Position numbers and translations under genes: made by a program. This document shows positions 17,032 to 26,700 of a DNA stretch of 64,000 bases, one piece after another. Within the stretch, counting starts at the first letter, position 1. Every line of letters starts with the position of its first letter. The DNA is from Prevotella fusca JCM 17724 (GTDB lineage: Bacteria > Bacteroidota > Bacteroidia > Bacteroidales > Bacteroidaceae), in assembly GCF_001262015.1 (NCBI RefSeq), contig NZ_CP012075.1:248001-312000 (forward strand), read 5' to 3'. Below the pieces are notes generated by a model. The model did not search any database, was not told the DNA's origin, and worked only from the letters and a program-made list of their open reading frames with translations.

Positions 17032-18504
17032 TTATTTTATACTGTTGAGCAGTCCAAGTTTGCCATCGTTTACCAGTTTGATAATGAGTTCGCCGAAGAG
17101 CGTATTTTGCCATGCAAACCACTCACGTGTGAACTTGTTAGCATCGTCCTTATAGAAACTTTCGTGTATGAAACCAGTTCCAGCGTCGGTGTTCATCAGC
17201 ATTTCAATACACTGGCGGATTTCCTGATCATCTTTTGAGGTGAAAGCTCGCATCATGATGGACATAGGCCATATCATATCATTACCAATGTGTGGACCAC
17301 CAATTCCCTCACCAGCCTTGCCACGGTGGAAATAAGGATTATCCACACTCCATACATAACGGCGGGTGTTCTGATAGATTGGGTCGTCAGAGCTTACATC
17401 ACCAAGATAAGGCATTGCCAACAGACTTGGTACGTTGGCATCATCCATCAGGAAGTAGCTGCCAAAGCCATCTACTTCGTAAGCATATATTTTACCGTAT
17501 TTAGGATGTTCATATACTGCATACTTCTGCAAGGCATCGCTGACCTCATTGGCAAGGTTGGCACATTGTGTGGCAAGTGCAGTATTTTTATTTACTTTGG
17601 TCAATATCTCCGCTGCTTTGCGTAGAGAAGATACTGCCATAAAGTTTGATGGTACGAGGAACTGTAATGTTGTTGTATCGTCTGAAGGACGGAAGGCAGA
17701 GGCAATCAATCCTACTGGCTTGACAGGTGCTCCCCATCCTGCATTGTTCATTGTGTCAAGTGCACGGTCTGTAACACGCAGGAACTTGTAGGTTCCTCTA
17801 CCATCTTTCTTCTGCTGCTCACGGAAAGTCTTGAGGATATTCTCTACTGCTTTAATCCATTCTGAACTAAAGACACTTGTGTCGCCTGTCACCTTCCAAT
17901 ATTCAAAAGCAAGGCGGATAGGGTAGCAGAGTGAGTCAATTTCAAATTTACGCTCGTGCAACTCTGGCTTCATATCCGTTTCATCAGTCATCCAGCGGCC
18001 ATTTGGATCTGGATAATGATTAAATGCATTAGCGTATGGGTCGATGTTGATACATTTAAACTGCCGGTTGATGACACCTGCCAGCATCTTCTTCAGTTTC
18101 TTATCCTTGCCTGCCAACTGTACGTAAGGCCAGACTTGCGCACCCGAGTCACGGAGCCACATGGCCGGAATGTCACCTGTGTAAACGTAAGTGTCAGGTG
18201 TTCCGTCAGCTTCTTCACCATAGTGAACGGTGGTGTCGAGTGTATTTGGAAAGCAATTCTCAAACATCCATGCCAGACGTTTGTTAGTCAACTTCTTTAC
18301 GATGTTCTGTATTTCCTTCTCAACTGCTTCAGAACGGAAAAGGCGGTCAGCTTCCTTCGGGCGTTTAGATGTGAATGTCACCGCATCCGCAGGGCAGGTG
18401 AGTTGGCACACTGATACCTCATTGATATTATCTGCATTGGCAGGTTGCGCCTGTAATGCCATCAGTGCAATGAATGTTGATGTGACATAGGTAATCTTTA
18501 TCAT
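17032..18504 (-). CDS. GH125 family exo-alpha-1,6-mannosidase (DUF1237)
   Basis: The 490-residue protein has a signal peptide (cleavage near QPANA) and the full GH125 catalytic domain, an (alpha/alpha)6 barrel of metal-independent inverting exo-alpha-1,6-mannosidases. Landmarks are TGDIPAMWLRDSGAQVWPY, NHYPDPNGRWMTDETDMKPELHERKFEIDSL, VKPVGLIASAFRPSDD and the C-terminal FTREWFAWQNTLFGE. It is probably periplasmic and trims mannose from glycans. It would have followed the aminotransferase by 16 bases, but an IS4-family element now occupies that gap: the 11-bp target duplication includes the start codon and the element replaces the native leader. Expression may therefore be lost or driven from the IS. 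Confidence 0.88.
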   Translation of the reverse strand: MIKITYVTSTFIALMALQAQPANADNINEVSVCQLTCPADAVTFTSKRPKEADRLFRSEAVEKEIQNIVKKLTNKRLAWMFENCFPNTLDTTVHYGEEADGTPDTYVYTGDIPAMWLRDSGAQVWPYVQLAGKDKKLKKMLAGVINRQFKCINIDPYANAFNHYPDPNGRWMTDETDMKPELHERKFEIDSLCYPIRLAFEYWKVTGDTSVFSSEWIKAVENILKTFREQQKKDGRGTYKFLRVTDRALDTMNNAGWGAPVKPVGLIASAFRPSDDTTTLQFLVPSNFMAVSSLRKAAEILTKVNKNTALATQCANLANEVSDALQKYAVYEHPKYGKIYAYEVDGFGSYFLMDDANVPSLLAMPYLGDVSSDDPIYQNTRRYVWSVDNPYFHRGKAGEGIGGPHIGNDMIWPMSIMMRAFTSKDDQEIRQCIEMLMNTDAGTGFIHESFYKDDANKFTREWFAWQNTLFGELIIKLVNDGKLGLLNSIK

Positions 18505-18585
18505 ACGTTACTAGTGATGCAATAATTTTAAATTAAACTTCATATATCCCTTTATTAATAAGGGTTTCAGATCGTTCTTTGATTT

Positions 18586-18614
18586 TTTGATTTGAAAATG
18601 ACAGCGTAACTTTG
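18586..18614 (+). promoter_or_regulatory. Transposase promoter of the IS4-family element
   Basis: TTTG (18586-18589), 17 bases, TAACTTTG (18607-18614), giving a leader of about 13 bases before the ATG at 18634. Confidence 0.65.
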
Positions 18615-18633
18615 CAACCAAAACTGCATTGTT

Positions 18634-19812
18634 ATGAACGTCGGTCGATATGTGTTTTCACAAGTTGTGAAGTACATACCTCGTTATCAGTTCGACAAGT
18701 GCGTGAAGAAGTACCGTGGCGACTGGCATGTCAAGGATTTGACTTGTTACAACCAGCTTCTGCACCTTTTGTTTGGACAGCTGACGAGTTGTGATTCTCT
18801 ACGGGACATCTGCCTGTGTCTTGGTGCCCACAAGGACATCCTCTACCATCTTGGATTTGGCAACACGGTCAACCAGTCATCACTTTCCCGAGCTAACGAC
18901 AATCGGGATTACCGCATCTATGAGGAGTTTGGCATCTATATGATAAATCTGGTAAGACCTTTATACACAAGGACCTCGATACCAGATGTCACTATAGACA
19001 ACGTACTTTACTCCCTCGATTCCACGACCATCTCCACAAGTGTCAAACTTGCGACATGGGCTTTAGGAAGATACAACAAGGGGGCGGTGAAGATGCACAC
19101 TCTGCTTGACTTGCGCGGGAGCATTCCAGCAAACATCCACATCACGGATGGCAGATGGCATGACAGCAACGAACTTGAACTGACTGCGCCGGAGCCTCTT
19201 GCCTTCTATATGATGGACAAGGCCTATGTTGACTTCGATGAGTTCTTTCGCTTCCATTTGGCTGGAGCCTATTGGGTTACCAGACCGAAGGACAACATGA
19301 AATACGAGATTATTGGTCATAGAAAAGACTTCTCCCGAGAGGATGGTATTCGAGGCGACTTTACCATTCGCTTGACTCAGCCAAAGACTCATGCACTTTA
19401 CCCTGAGCCTTTCAGGGCAGTCTGCCACTATGATGAGGAGACGTGTGAAGAAATAGTGTTCATCACTAACAACTTCGAGATCAGCGCAGTGGAAGTGTCC
19501 GTCCTGTATAGGCACAGATGGGACATAGAGGTGTTCTTCAAGTGGATAAAGCAGAACATTGTCGTGAAGACCTTGTGGGGGTATTCCGAGAATGCAGTCC
19601 GAATCCATCTCTGGGTTGCAGTCATCGCCTATCTGCTTGTTGCAAGAATAAAGGCGGACAACAAAAGCCCATACACCATTACGGAAGTGGCAACGCTGAT
19701 AAGAGTTTCTGCTTTGGAGAAAACTCACCTCAGAGATTTAATCACTAAGCCGAGAACCTCTGTCATTTACAATCAATATGTCAAAGAACTACCTCTATTT
19801 GATAATATGTAA
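18634..19812 (+). CDS. IS4-family DDE transposase
   Basis: The 392-residue transposase has an N-terminal DUF4372-like segment, the first catalytic Asp in LYSLDSTTIS, the second in YMMDKAYVDFDEF and the C-terminal IS4 signature Y-(2)-R-(3)-E-(6)-K seen exactly in YRHRWDIEVFFKWIK. All catalytic residues are present and the frame is intact, so the element is probably competent for transposition. Transcription runs opposite to the host operon. Confidence 0.94.
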   Translation: MNVGRYVFSQVVKYIPRYQFDKCVKKYRGDWHVKDLTCYNQLLHLLFGQLTSCDSLRDICLCLGAHKDILYHLGFGNTVNQSSLSRANDNRDYRIYEEFGIYMINLVRPLYTRTSIPDVTIDNVLYSLDSTTISTSVKLATWALGRYNKGAVKMHTLLDLRGSIPANIHITDGRWHDSNELELTAPEPLAFYMMDKAYVDFDEFFRFHLAGAYWVTRPKDNMKYEIIGHRKDFSREDGIRGDFTIRLTQPKTHALYPEPFRAVCHYDEETCEEIVFITNNFEISAVEVSVLYRHRWDIEVFFKWIKQNIVVKTLWGYSENAVRIHLWVAVIAYLLVARIKADNKSPYTITEVATLIRVSALEKTHLRDLITKPRTSVIYNQYVKELPLFDNM

Positions 19813-19864
19813 AACTTAACGCGATTTTATCGCATCAGTACTAATCATACGTTATGATTTCGTT

Positions 19865-20962
19865 TTATTGATATTTATTGATTTGGTCTATGATGAACTG
19901 AACTTCTTCGTCGGTCATTGTTGGGTTGCAGGGCAGGGATAGTTCCTGTTGATGGATGAATTCTGTGATAGGATAATGCCGTTCGTTCCACTCCTTGTAA
20001 GCCTGCTGCTGGTATGGAGGAATAGGGTAGTGAATCATTGTTTCTATGCCACTGTCTTTTAGGTATTGCTGCAAACGGTTGCGTGATGGGCAGAAAATGG
20101 GGAAGATATGATGAACATTATCCCTGTCATTGTCTTTTGTCAGTGTTATCTGCGGGTTGTTGATATCCTCATGATAAGCCTTGGCAATCATCTTCCTGCG
20201 TTGGTTTTCTTCATTCAGATATTGCAGTTTTACATTCAATACAGCAGCCTGAATCTCATCCATACGGCTGTTTATTCCCTTGAATGTAAACTCATACTTG
20301 CGTGCTGAACCATAGTTGGCAAGGCTTTGGATAGTCTGTGTCAGTTGTTCGTCATCAGTTGTTACAGCTCCAGCATCACCTAAGGCGCCGAGATTCTTAC
20401 CAGGGTAGAAGCTGTGAGCTGCAGCATTTCCAAGGCTTCCTGTGCGTTTCTCGCCATATTGACAGCCATGTGCCTGTGCATTATCTTCCAGTAACAGGAG
20501 GTTATAACGCTGGCAAATGTTGCTAATCAAGGACGTATAGGCACATCGTCCATAAAGGTGTACAAGCATAACAGCACGTGTGCGAGGCGTGATAGCCTGT
20601 TCAATCTGTTGTTCATCAATCTCTAACGTATTGATGTCAGGTTCAACAAGCACGGGCGTTAGCTGGTTTTCAGTGATGGAAAGAATAGTTGCTATATAGG
20701 TATTGGCAGGAACGATGACCTCATCTCCCTCTTTGAGAAGCCCTAACTCCCTATAGGCACGGAGAATAAGGCAGAGTGCATCAAGTCCGTTACCGCAAGT
20801 TATGCAGTGCTTTGTGCCGATGTATTGCGCATAATTCTCCTCAAACAACCTGTTCTGTTGTCCCTGCAGGTACCATCCTGAGCGTATGACACGCTCAACA
20901 GCTGTTGATATTTCGGTGTCGTGCAAGGCTGTTATGCTTTGAAGTGAGAGGTATTTTATCAT
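19865..20962 (-). CDS. DegT/DnrJ/EryC1 aminotransferase, FdtB-like
   Basis: The PLP enzyme aminates a dTDP-keto-deoxyhexose. The 365-residue protein shows the family pattern: GNGLDALCL, the [13 protein letters not shown] segment, EDNAQAHG with the PLP-phosphate contacts, and the PLP lysine K189 in [18 protein letters not shown]. Together with the FdtA-like isomerase two genes upstream and rmlB, it points to dTDP-3-amino-3,6-dideoxyhexose (Fuc3N or Qui3N) synthesis. The exact epimer depends on the isomerase and cannot be read off. It starts 79 bases after the acyltransferase gene and formerly led directly into the GH125 gene. Confidence 0.85.
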   Translation of the reverse strand: MIKYLSLQSITALHDTEISTAVERVIRSGWYLQGQQNRLFEENYAQYIGTKHCITCGNGLDALCLILRAYRELGLLKEGDEVIVPANTYIATILSITENQLTPVLVEPDINTLEIDEQQIEQAITPRTRAVMLVHLYGRCAYTSLISNICQRYNLLLLEDNAQAHGCQYGEKRTGSLGNAAAHSFYPGKNLGALGDAGAVTTDDEQLTQTIQSLANYGSARKYEFTFKGINSRMDEIQAAVLNVKLQYLNEENQRRKMIAKAYHEDINNPQITLTKDNDRDNVHHIFPIFCPSRNRLQQYLKDSGIETMIHYPIPPYQQQAYKEWNERHYPITEFIHQQELSLPCNPTMTDEEVQFIIDQINKYQ

Positions 20963-21041
20963 TGTTTCTGTTTACTGTACTTATAAAGTGAATGCTGTTT
21001 GTGGGACAGTGGAAGTCTGTTTTTTCCTAATTCAGGGCGGA

Positions 21042-21986
21042 CTAGGTCTCCCATTCATAGCAGTCGTAGCAGACTCCGCGTCCTCCAAAGCCTTCTTTCT
21101 GAAAGATAAGTGGAGCATTAAGCACTCTTCCTTCCTCTTCTGTACTCTTGCCAAAGTCGAAGAAGCCTTGGTGATTTGCATAAACTTCATTGATAACATA
21201 ATCAAAGAGAAGGTCTAATGCACCAACAGATTTTCCTTCTTCTGAGGCTGATATGTACTGTGTGTGAACAACTTGTGGCATCTCATAAACCAGTGTGCCA
21301 CCAATGGAAACACCTTTGTCGTTATATGCCATGAAAAGTCGGATGGACTTGGGGAAACGACTGTGGAGTAATTCTAATTCTTCAAGGGAGTGTACAGGGC
21401 GAGTTGCATACTTATGGGCAAGGTTGTTATTAAGGATTTCCCAAAAAGCAGCAAGGTCTTTACTCTCCTTAACAGTCACACCAGCACGAGAGGCTTTTCT
21501 GATTCCACTCTTTCGACTCTCTGCGAACTTCATTCGCCAGACAAAAGGTATACTGCTTGAAATGTCACGGTTTACCAGTTGTGTATGGCACACATTGATG
21601 ATGGCATAGAGGTCTTCTTCTGCTGGATAGCTGTGATAAATCCACGGTGTAGGCTTGTATATAACTCGCTGTATTCCTGATTGATAAAGATATTCATTAA
21701 TCTTAATGAATACATCACATATTTCTGCTGCTGTTGCTTGTTTATTGGTTATAAGTCCACCGTAGGTCAGTCCTTGATGAGAGTAAAGTACTTTGTCTAC
21801 ACGATTAGCTGGCAGGAGGGCGTAAAGTCGTCCTTTGCGGTAGACCATCAGCGAACAGTCTTGAAACCGGTCGGCATGATAATCCATGTAGGAACGGATG
21901 AAAAGAAACGTTCCCTGCTTTGAATGCTCAACAAACTGATCCCACTCAGTTGCCAGATTTTGTGTATATTTTCTTACTTCAAACAT
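21042..21986 (-). CDS. GNAT/FemAB-like N-acyltransferase
   Basis: The 314-residue protein (324 if started at 22016; MFEVRKYTQ at 21986 is the more natural start) has a double GNAT-type fold as in FemAB and PF13480 acyltransferases. A segment MKFAESRKSGIRKASRAGVTV lies before the second GNAT half, then GVSIGGTLVYEM and a C-terminal GFFDFGKSTEE segment. Its position between FdtA-like and FdtB-like genes suggests it acylates the 3-amino sugar, in the role taken by FdtC acetyltransferases elsewhere, but by an unrelated enzyme type. The acyl donor and substrate are inferred, not visible. Confidence 0.65.
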   Translation of the reverse strand: MFEVRKYTQNLATEWDQFVEHSKQGTFLFIRSYMDYHADRFQDCSLMVYRKGRLYALLPANRVDKVLYSHQGLTYGGLITNKQATAAEICDVFIKINEYLYQSGIQRVIYKPTPWIYHSYPAEEDLYAIINVCHTQLVNRDISSSIPFVWRMKFAESRKSGIRKASRAGVTVKESKDLAAFWEILNNNLAHKYATRPVHSLEELELLHSRFPKSIRLFMAYNDKGVSIGGTLVYEMPQVVHTQYISASEEGKSVGALDLLFDYVINEVYANHQGFFDFGKSTEEEGRVLNAPLIFQKEGFGGRGVCYDCYEWET

Positions 21987-22178
21987 TCTGTTTTCGGATT
22001 CCTCCATAGGTGGCAAGCGATAAAGCAGCTCTTGTTCTTTAGAGGTAGATGTGTTTTTATCTTGTGATCTCTTGTAAACTCAATACGCTGCAAGGATAAA
22101 TTCGGAAAGTAAAGGACACATATCCTCTTTTATTTAGTAGCTGTTTATGATAGTGTCAAGCCTTGAATAAGTTGTTTT

Positions 22179-22604
22179 TTATTTGCCTTTAGATGCCTTA
22201 TAGTTCAGATATTCATTATAATCACGAATATAATCAGACTCATCAAAGGGGGATTCTGCCAGTACCAGGCATACAGCACCCGACGAGAAATCATCGAGTG
22301 TGCGCCAAGTGTCCGTATCTACCAATAGTCCTTGATAGGGGTGATTCAGTAGGAAAGACTGTTTATGAATTCCATCATCCAATGTCACGGTGAATGAACC
22401 ACTTACTGCAATGATGAACTCACGGCAATGCTTATGTGAATGTCCACCACGGAAAGCCCCTGATGGCACATCATAAGTCCAATAGACGCGAGAGACATTG
22501 AACGGAATATCTTTCATACCCTCGGCTACGGAGAGATTGCCACGTGGGTCAACAATCTTCGGCAGTGATATAATCTTCCCTATAGAAGCCTTGTTTTCTT
22601 TCAT
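22179..22604 (-). CDS. dTDP-4-oxo-6-deoxyglucose 3,4-ketoisomerase, FdtA/WxcM-like cupin
   Basis: The 141-residue single-domain cupin belongs to the WxcM/FdtA sugar isomerases, which move the keto group of dTDP-4-keto-6-deoxyglucose from C4 to C3. Landmarks are DPRGNLSVAEG at the start, RVYWTYDVPSGAFRGGHSHKHCREFIIAVSGSF in the core (paired histidines of the active site) and the DTDTWRTLDDFSSGAVCLVLAS-like stretch. It provides the substrate for the aminotransferase two genes downstream. Whether the product is the gluco or galacto isomer is not decidable by eye. Confidence 0.85.
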   Translation of the reverse strand: MKENKASIGKIISLPKIVDPRGNLSVAEGMKDIPFNVSRVYWTYDVPSGAFRGGHSHKHCREFIIAVSGSFTVTLDDGIHKQSFLLNHPYQGLLVDTDTWRTLDDFSSGAVCLVLAESPFDESDYIRDYNEYLNYKASKGK

Positions 22605-22943
22605 TCTTTTATTTCTTTAGATACTGATTTAGCAGAATCAGTCAAGAGTACTCAAGGCATCATCAAACGCAACTGTTTTAATAATTTATGTCCAGTTGGG
22701 ATTCTGTTAATGCCTACTTAATATTTAATTAACGCCTACTTGCATTGCAAGTAACGCCCAATTGAAGTCCAACTAAGCACCTTTTCCTGTATGGTCTTAC
22801 AACGGTATGATAGTTAAAGACTTATGTCACCACTATAACTCATCGTCAGTAACGCCTGTTTTGCTATGTCTGAAAGCGTATTATTATATGGTATTTGTGT
22901 ACAGAAAAACTAACTCAGGAACTTGAGTTACAGTCTCAAGCCT
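22605..22943. other. Gap between purT and fdtA-like gene holding repeat A fragment
   Basis: The 339-base gap contains a reverse-oriented family A fragment (22691-22835). No gene is visible. The gap separates purT from the sugar genes and may mark an operon boundary. Confidence 0.6.
22691..22835 (-). repeat. Repeat family A fragment (copy A4)
   Basis: Read on the minus strand: ACAGGAAAAGGTGCTTA, then three degenerate 22-bp units with core CAATTGGGCGTTA, AAGTAGGCGTTA and AAGTAGGCATTA. It includes the same TTGCATTGCAAG-like palindrome as copy A2. Confidence 0.7.
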
Positions 22944-24125
22944 TTATTTCCTCATATAAGGATCTGTACCCAATACGGTTTCGGCAACTCGTTTAGCTTT
23001 GTCACGAAGAGCGTCCATGTCAGTACCTACTTCACCATAGCAGAGAGCTATACCCATACGACGACCTATGTGAGCAACCGGTTTGCCGAAGATGCGCAGG
23101 CGGGTGCAATCTTCCTTGCAGGCATCCATTAAGTTGTAAAACAATGGTTTATCTGATTCTATTGGAGAAAGGATTACAGCAGAACAACCTGCATGTTCAA
23201 GATGGATTGCCGGTATAGGAAGTCCCATTACTGCACGGAAGTGGAGTTCAAACTCGCTTAAGTTGGTTGTATGCGCCAATGTGACCATACCTGTGTCATG
23301 TGGACGAGGTGACAACTCAGAGAATATAACCTCTCCTTTCTTTGTCAAGAAGAACTCAACTCCCCAAATACCATATCCAGTGAGTGCACGTGTAACTTCA
23401 TTGGCGATGTGTTCCGCCTTACGTAAAGCCTCTTCTGATATGGCGTATGGCTGCCAGCTCTCACGGTAATCACCACCTTTCTGTATATGTCCAATAGGTG
23501 GGCAAAAGAGGGTAGGACCATTCTTCTGTGTAACAGTAAGCAGAGTGAATTCGCTTTCAAAATCGATGAACTCTTCAATAATCACCTCCTTAACATCACC
23601 ACGTGCACCTTTCATAGCATTCTCAAATGCTTCTTCCAGTTCCTTGTCATTGTGAACATAACTCTGACCATGCCCACTTGAACTCATCAGAGGTTTTACC
23701 ACACATGGGAAACCAATCTCGTCAGCTGCAGCTTTGAATTCCTCGTATGTCTTGGCATAGAAGTATTTGGCTGTCCTTAATCCCAGATCTCGTGCTGCAA
23801 GGTCACGTATTGCGCGGCGGTTCATTGTGAAGTTCACAGCACGTGCTGATGGAGCGACCTTTATTCCACGCTGTTCATAGTCGAGCAGGCGTTCCGTACG
23901 GATAGCCTCAATTTCAGGAATGATGAGGTCAGGCTTATGGGAGTCAACAACTGCATCAAGCGCAGCACCGTCAAGCATGTCAATTACTTCATACTCATCA
24001 GCGACCTGCATGGCAGGTGCATTCGCATAGCTGTCGCATGCTATAACATACTGACCAGCACGCTTGGCTGCAATGACGAACTCCTTGCCCAGTTCACCTG
24101 AGCCCAATAACAAGATTTTTTTCAT
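22944..24125 (-). CDS. purT: Formate-dependent phosphoribosylglycinamide formyltransferase
   Basis: PurT makes formyl-GAR from GAR, formate and ATP, a folate-independent purine step. The 393-residue protein is an ATP-grasp enzyme of normal length: N-terminal nucleotide-binding-like [32 protein letters not shown] in the ATP-grasp domain, [15 protein letters not shown], the metal-binding [17 protein letters not shown] and SPRPHDTG. It sits between rmlB and the fdtA-like gene on the same strand without functional relation to deoxysugar synthesis. Confidence 0.95.
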   Translation of the reverse strand: MKKILLLGSGELGKEFVIAAKRAGQYVIACDSYANAPAMQVADEYEVIDMLDGAALDAVVDSHKPDLIIPEIEAIRTERLLDYEQRGIKVAPSARAVNFTMNRRAIRDLAARDLGLRTAKYFYAKTYEEFKAAADEIGFPCVVKPLMSSSGHGQSYVHNDKELEEAFENAMKGARGDVKEVIIEEFIDFESEFTLLTVTQKNGPTLFCPPIGHIQKGGDYRESWQPYAISEEALRKAEHIANEVTRALTGYGIWGVEFFLTKKGEVIFSELSPRPHDTGMVTLAHTTNLSEFELHFRAVMGLPIPAIHLEHAGCSAVILSPIESDKPLFYNLMDACKEDCTRLRIFGKPVAHIGRRMGIALCYGEVGTDMDALRDKAKRVAETVLGTDPYMRK

Positions 24126-24235
24126 GTGGAGGTGTTGTATATATAATAAGAGGTGAGGATAATTGACGCCCTCATTTGTCCATTGTTATTAGCAGGACGG
24201 ACAGTCGAGGGCATCTTTTATATATATTATCTGTT

Positions 24236-25393
24236 TTATAATCTTCCTTTCTGAGTGTACATCATGTCGTAATACTTCTGGTAATCTCCCGAAGTAACAT
24301 CCTGAATCCACTCCTGATGCTCCAGATTCCAACGGATTGTCTTCACAATACCCTCAGCAAACATTGTCTCTGGATACCATCCTAATTCGTTCTTGATCTT
24401 TGTAGGGTCAATGGCGTAACGTGCGTCATGCCCAAGACGGTCAGGAACATGTGTAATCAATTCTTCATTGATCCAGCTGATGTCAATATCACCATTGCTG
24501 TCTTTCACTTGCTTTTTAAGAATAGAACGAAGGCTTTTGTCCTCTGCCATCATACCGTGGATAGTCTTGATAGTGAGCTTGACGATGTCGATATTCTTCA
24601 TTTCGTTATGTCCACCAACATTGTAAACCTCCCCATCACGACCTTCACGTACAACCATGTCAATAGCCTTGCAGTGGTCTTCAACGTAAAGCCAGTCGCG
24701 GACATTCAGACCTTCACCATATACAGGAAGTTTCTTTCCTTCAAGGATATTATTGATAATCAATGGAATCAGCTTCTCTGGGAAGTGATAAGGACCATAG
24801 TTGTTAGAGCAACGGGTAATGGTTACAGGCATATGATAGGTGTCATGATAAGCCATTACGAAATGGTCTGCACTGGTCTTGCTGGCAGAGTAGGGACTGT
24901 GTGGGCAGAGTGGAGTCTGTTCCGTGAAGTAGCCCTCTGCTCCCAGTGAACCATATACTTCATCTGTTGACACCTGGTGATAACGCTTTCCAGCTTTCCA
25001 GGTAGGATAACCTTGCTCATTTTTTCCTGTCACCCATGCATGACGTGCCGCATCCATGAGGTTCTGTGTACCAAGGATATTTACGGAAAGGAAAAGCTGC
25101 GGATCTTCAATCGAACGGTCAACATGACTTTCTGCAGCAAAGTTGACAAGGTAGTCAATATCATATTCTGCGAAAAGGCGGTCAGCAAGTTCACGGTCAC
25201 GAATGTCACCCTTCACAAAGATACATCGCTCGTCATCAATATCATCCTTGATGGTTCCGAGATTACCTGCATAGGTAAGGGCATCGAGGATTATCACCTT
25301 GATTTCTTCATTCACATACTTCTTATGAAGCAGATACTTAATGTAGTTAGCGCCGATAAAGCCAGCAGCACCAGTTACTAAATAGGTTTTCAT
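24236..25393 (-). CDS. rmlB: dTDP-glucose 4,6-dehydratase
   Basis: It converts dTDP-glucose to dTDP-4-keto-6-deoxyglucose, the precursor of rhamnose and aminodeoxysugars. The 385-residue SDR protein has the NAD motif GAAGFIGAN, the catalytic VSTDEVYGSLG (Asp-Glu) and YSASKTSAD (Tyr-x3-Lys). It is about 25-30 residues longer than E. coli RmlB because of an insertion near KNEQGYPTWKAGKR, common in Bacteroidales. No rmlA, rmlC or rmlD is adjacent; with the fdtA/fdtB-like genes downstream an aminodeoxyhexose is the likely use. Heptad TTTATTG tracts lie directly ahead of the start. Confidence 0.93.
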   Translation of the reverse strand: MKTYLVTGAAGFIGANYIKYLLHKKYVNEEIKVIILDALTYAGNLGTIKDDIDDERCIFVKGDIRDRELADRLFAEYDIDYLVNFAAESHVDRSIEDPQLFLSVNILGTQNLMDAARHAWVTGKNEQGYPTWKAGKRYHQVSTDEVYGSLGAEGYFTEQTPLCPHSPYSASKTSADHFVMAYHDTYHMPVTITRCSNNYGPYHFPEKLIPLIINNILEGKKLPVYGEGLNVRDWLYVEDHCKAIDMVVREGRDGEVYNVGGHNEMKNIDIVKLTIKTIHGMMAEDKSLRSILKKQVKDSNGDIDISWINEELITHVPDRLGHDARYAIDPTKIKNELGWYPETMFAEGIVKTIRWNLEHQEWIQDVTSGDYQKYYDMMYTQKGRL

Positions 25394-25396
25394 ATC

Positions 25397-25424
25397 TTTG
25401 TTGTTTATTGTTTATTGTTTCTGT
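25397..25424. repeat. Heptanucleotide tract at the rmlB start
   Basis: TTTGTTG, TTTATTG, TTTATTG and a degenerate TTTCTGT run in tandem from 3 bases upstream of the rmlB start codon (minus strand). Confidence 0.6.
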
Positions 25425-25547
25425 TTTGTCAATGTGGAAGGTTTAATCTTTTTGTAAACGCCCTTAATTCACATATAGGAAACATTATGACATAGGATAT
25501 AAACGCTTAGGGAAAGGTATTCTTTCCTTTACAATTCATATAGGTTT

Positions 25548-26060
25548 TTATTTATATTCTGGTTGTTTGTCTCCTAATGTTATAACTTCGCAATCAGTGA
25601 ATTTATTGCCCTCTATGGTCAATCTCACCAAAGTTCTGTCTTTATGCCATCCACGCTGACCTGCAGCTCCGGGATTTATATGCAGCAGGTTCAATGTCTT
25701 GTCAAACTGTATCTTGAGGATATGAGAATGTCCATCAACAAAAAGATTGGGCGGAGAAGCATAGAGCATGCTCTGTACCGAACGGTCATATCGTCCGGGA
25801 TAGCCACCAATATGTTTCAACAGCACATCAACATCCTCGCACTTGAAACGCAGAATATCACGGTAGCGATTACGCATAGTGTAGTCATCAATATTACCGC
25901 ATACTGCACGGAAGATGGGGTTCATAGCTTCAAACTTATCCGCAACCTCCATTGAACCGATGTCACCGGCATGCCATATCTCGTCACATTCGCCAAGATA
26001 GTATTCATATTTATTATCCCAGTAGCCGTGGGTGTCAGAGATTATGCCGATACGCTTCAT
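25548..26060 (-). CDS. YfcE/MJ0936-type metallophosphoesterase
   Basis: The 170-residue protein is a single calcineurin-like phosphoesterase domain with all metal-binding motifs: SDTHG (residues 8-12), HAGDIG, VCGNIDD and VDGHSHI, plus HINPGAAGQRGW near the end. Members hydrolyse small phosphodiesters; the natural substrate is unknown. Its start overlaps the kinase-like gene upstream by 4 bases, so the two are translationally coupled. Confidence 0.88.
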   Translation of the reverse strand: MKRIGIISDTHGYWDNKYEYYLGECDEIWHAGDIGSMEVADKFEAMNPIFRAVCGNIDDYTMRNRYRDILRFKCEDVDVLLKHIGGYPGRYDRSVQSMLYASPPNLFVDGHSHILKIQFDKTLNLLHINPGAAGQRGWHKDRTLVRLTIEGNKFTDCEVITLGDKQPEYK

Positions 26061-26680
26061 AGAAGATGCTTTCTTCTGATAAACTCTGCAATCAATTCCT
26101 TGGTCTTTTCCAAACCGAGAATACTTGCATTAATACAGAGATCATAACTTTCAGCTGCTCCCCAGGTCTTAGCCGTGTAGTAGTTGTAGTATTTGGCACG
26201 TTCATTTTCACCATTCTCAATTATTTTACGTGCTTCCTCGTTTGAACAGCTGCGCCGTTCGCAGATATTGGCGATACGGGTTTCCATGGATGCTGTTATG
26301 AAGATGTTTACGGTGTCTGGATTGTCCCGTAATACGTAATCAGCGGTTCTACCAACGAAGACACAGCGTGGGTTCTGTTTTACAACTTCACGGATAGCAT
26401 CACTCTGGAACTGATAAAGGCTTTCCTGTGAGAAGTTACTCTTATAGAAGTTGTTGTCTCCCAGAAGTGGGAGATGTATGTGGAAGTGGCTCTTCATAAA
26501 TCCTTTCTGTTCATCATTCTGCTCGAAGAACTTCTCAGAGAAGCCACTCTCTTTGGCTGCAAGATTGAGTATCTCACGGTCATAGAACTGACAGTCGAAT
26601 TCATCGGCAAGCATCTTTGCGATGATACGACCGCCGCTTCCAATCTGACGACCAACGTTTATTATCAGTTTCTTTTCCAT
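26057..26680 (-). CDS. Cytidylate-kinase-like protein
   Basis: The 207-residue protein matches the Cytidylate_kin2-like P-loop family: N-terminal NVGRQIGSGGRIIAKMLA in place of a classical Walker A, YDREILNLAA, CVFVGRTADYVL and an LID-like NICERRSCSNEEARKII segment followed by RAKYYNYYTAKTWG. The family is widespread in Bacteroidetes and Firmicutes and its substrate is not established; it is distinct from the housekeeping Cmk. It lies 20 bases after the MATE exporter and overlaps the phosphoesterase. Confidence 0.82.
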   Translation of the reverse strand: MEKKLIINVGRQIGSGGRIIAKMLADEFDCQFYDREILNLAAKESGFSEKFFEQNDEQKGFMKSHFHIHLPLLGDNNFYKSNFSQESLYQFQSDAIREVVKQNPRCVFVGRTADYVLRDNPDTVNIFITASMETRIANICERRSCSNEEARKIIENGENERAKYYNYYTAKTWGAAESYDLCINASILGLEKTKELIAEFIRRKHLL

Positions 26681-26700
26681 ATTCAGATTGTAATTGATGG

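Larger units (their letters stand above)
18511..19843 (+). mobile_element. IS4-family insertion sequence between fdtB-like gene and GH125 gene
   Basis: The 1333-bp element is bounded by 11-bp direct repeats ATCATACGTTA (18500-18510 and 19844-19854), within the 9-12 bp range of IS4-type duplications. Imperfect inverted ends share GTGATGCAATAA and CTGATGCGATAA (from the right end). It carries one intact transposase gene on the plus strand, opposed to the surrounding operon. Removing it and one repeat leaves a 16-bp gap between the aminotransferase stop and the GH125 start. Confidence 0.9.

Noticed and set aside
19063..19728. 221-codon minus-strand frame inside the IS4 element
   Set aside because: Antisense to the intact transposase; no similarity to known IS accessory genes.
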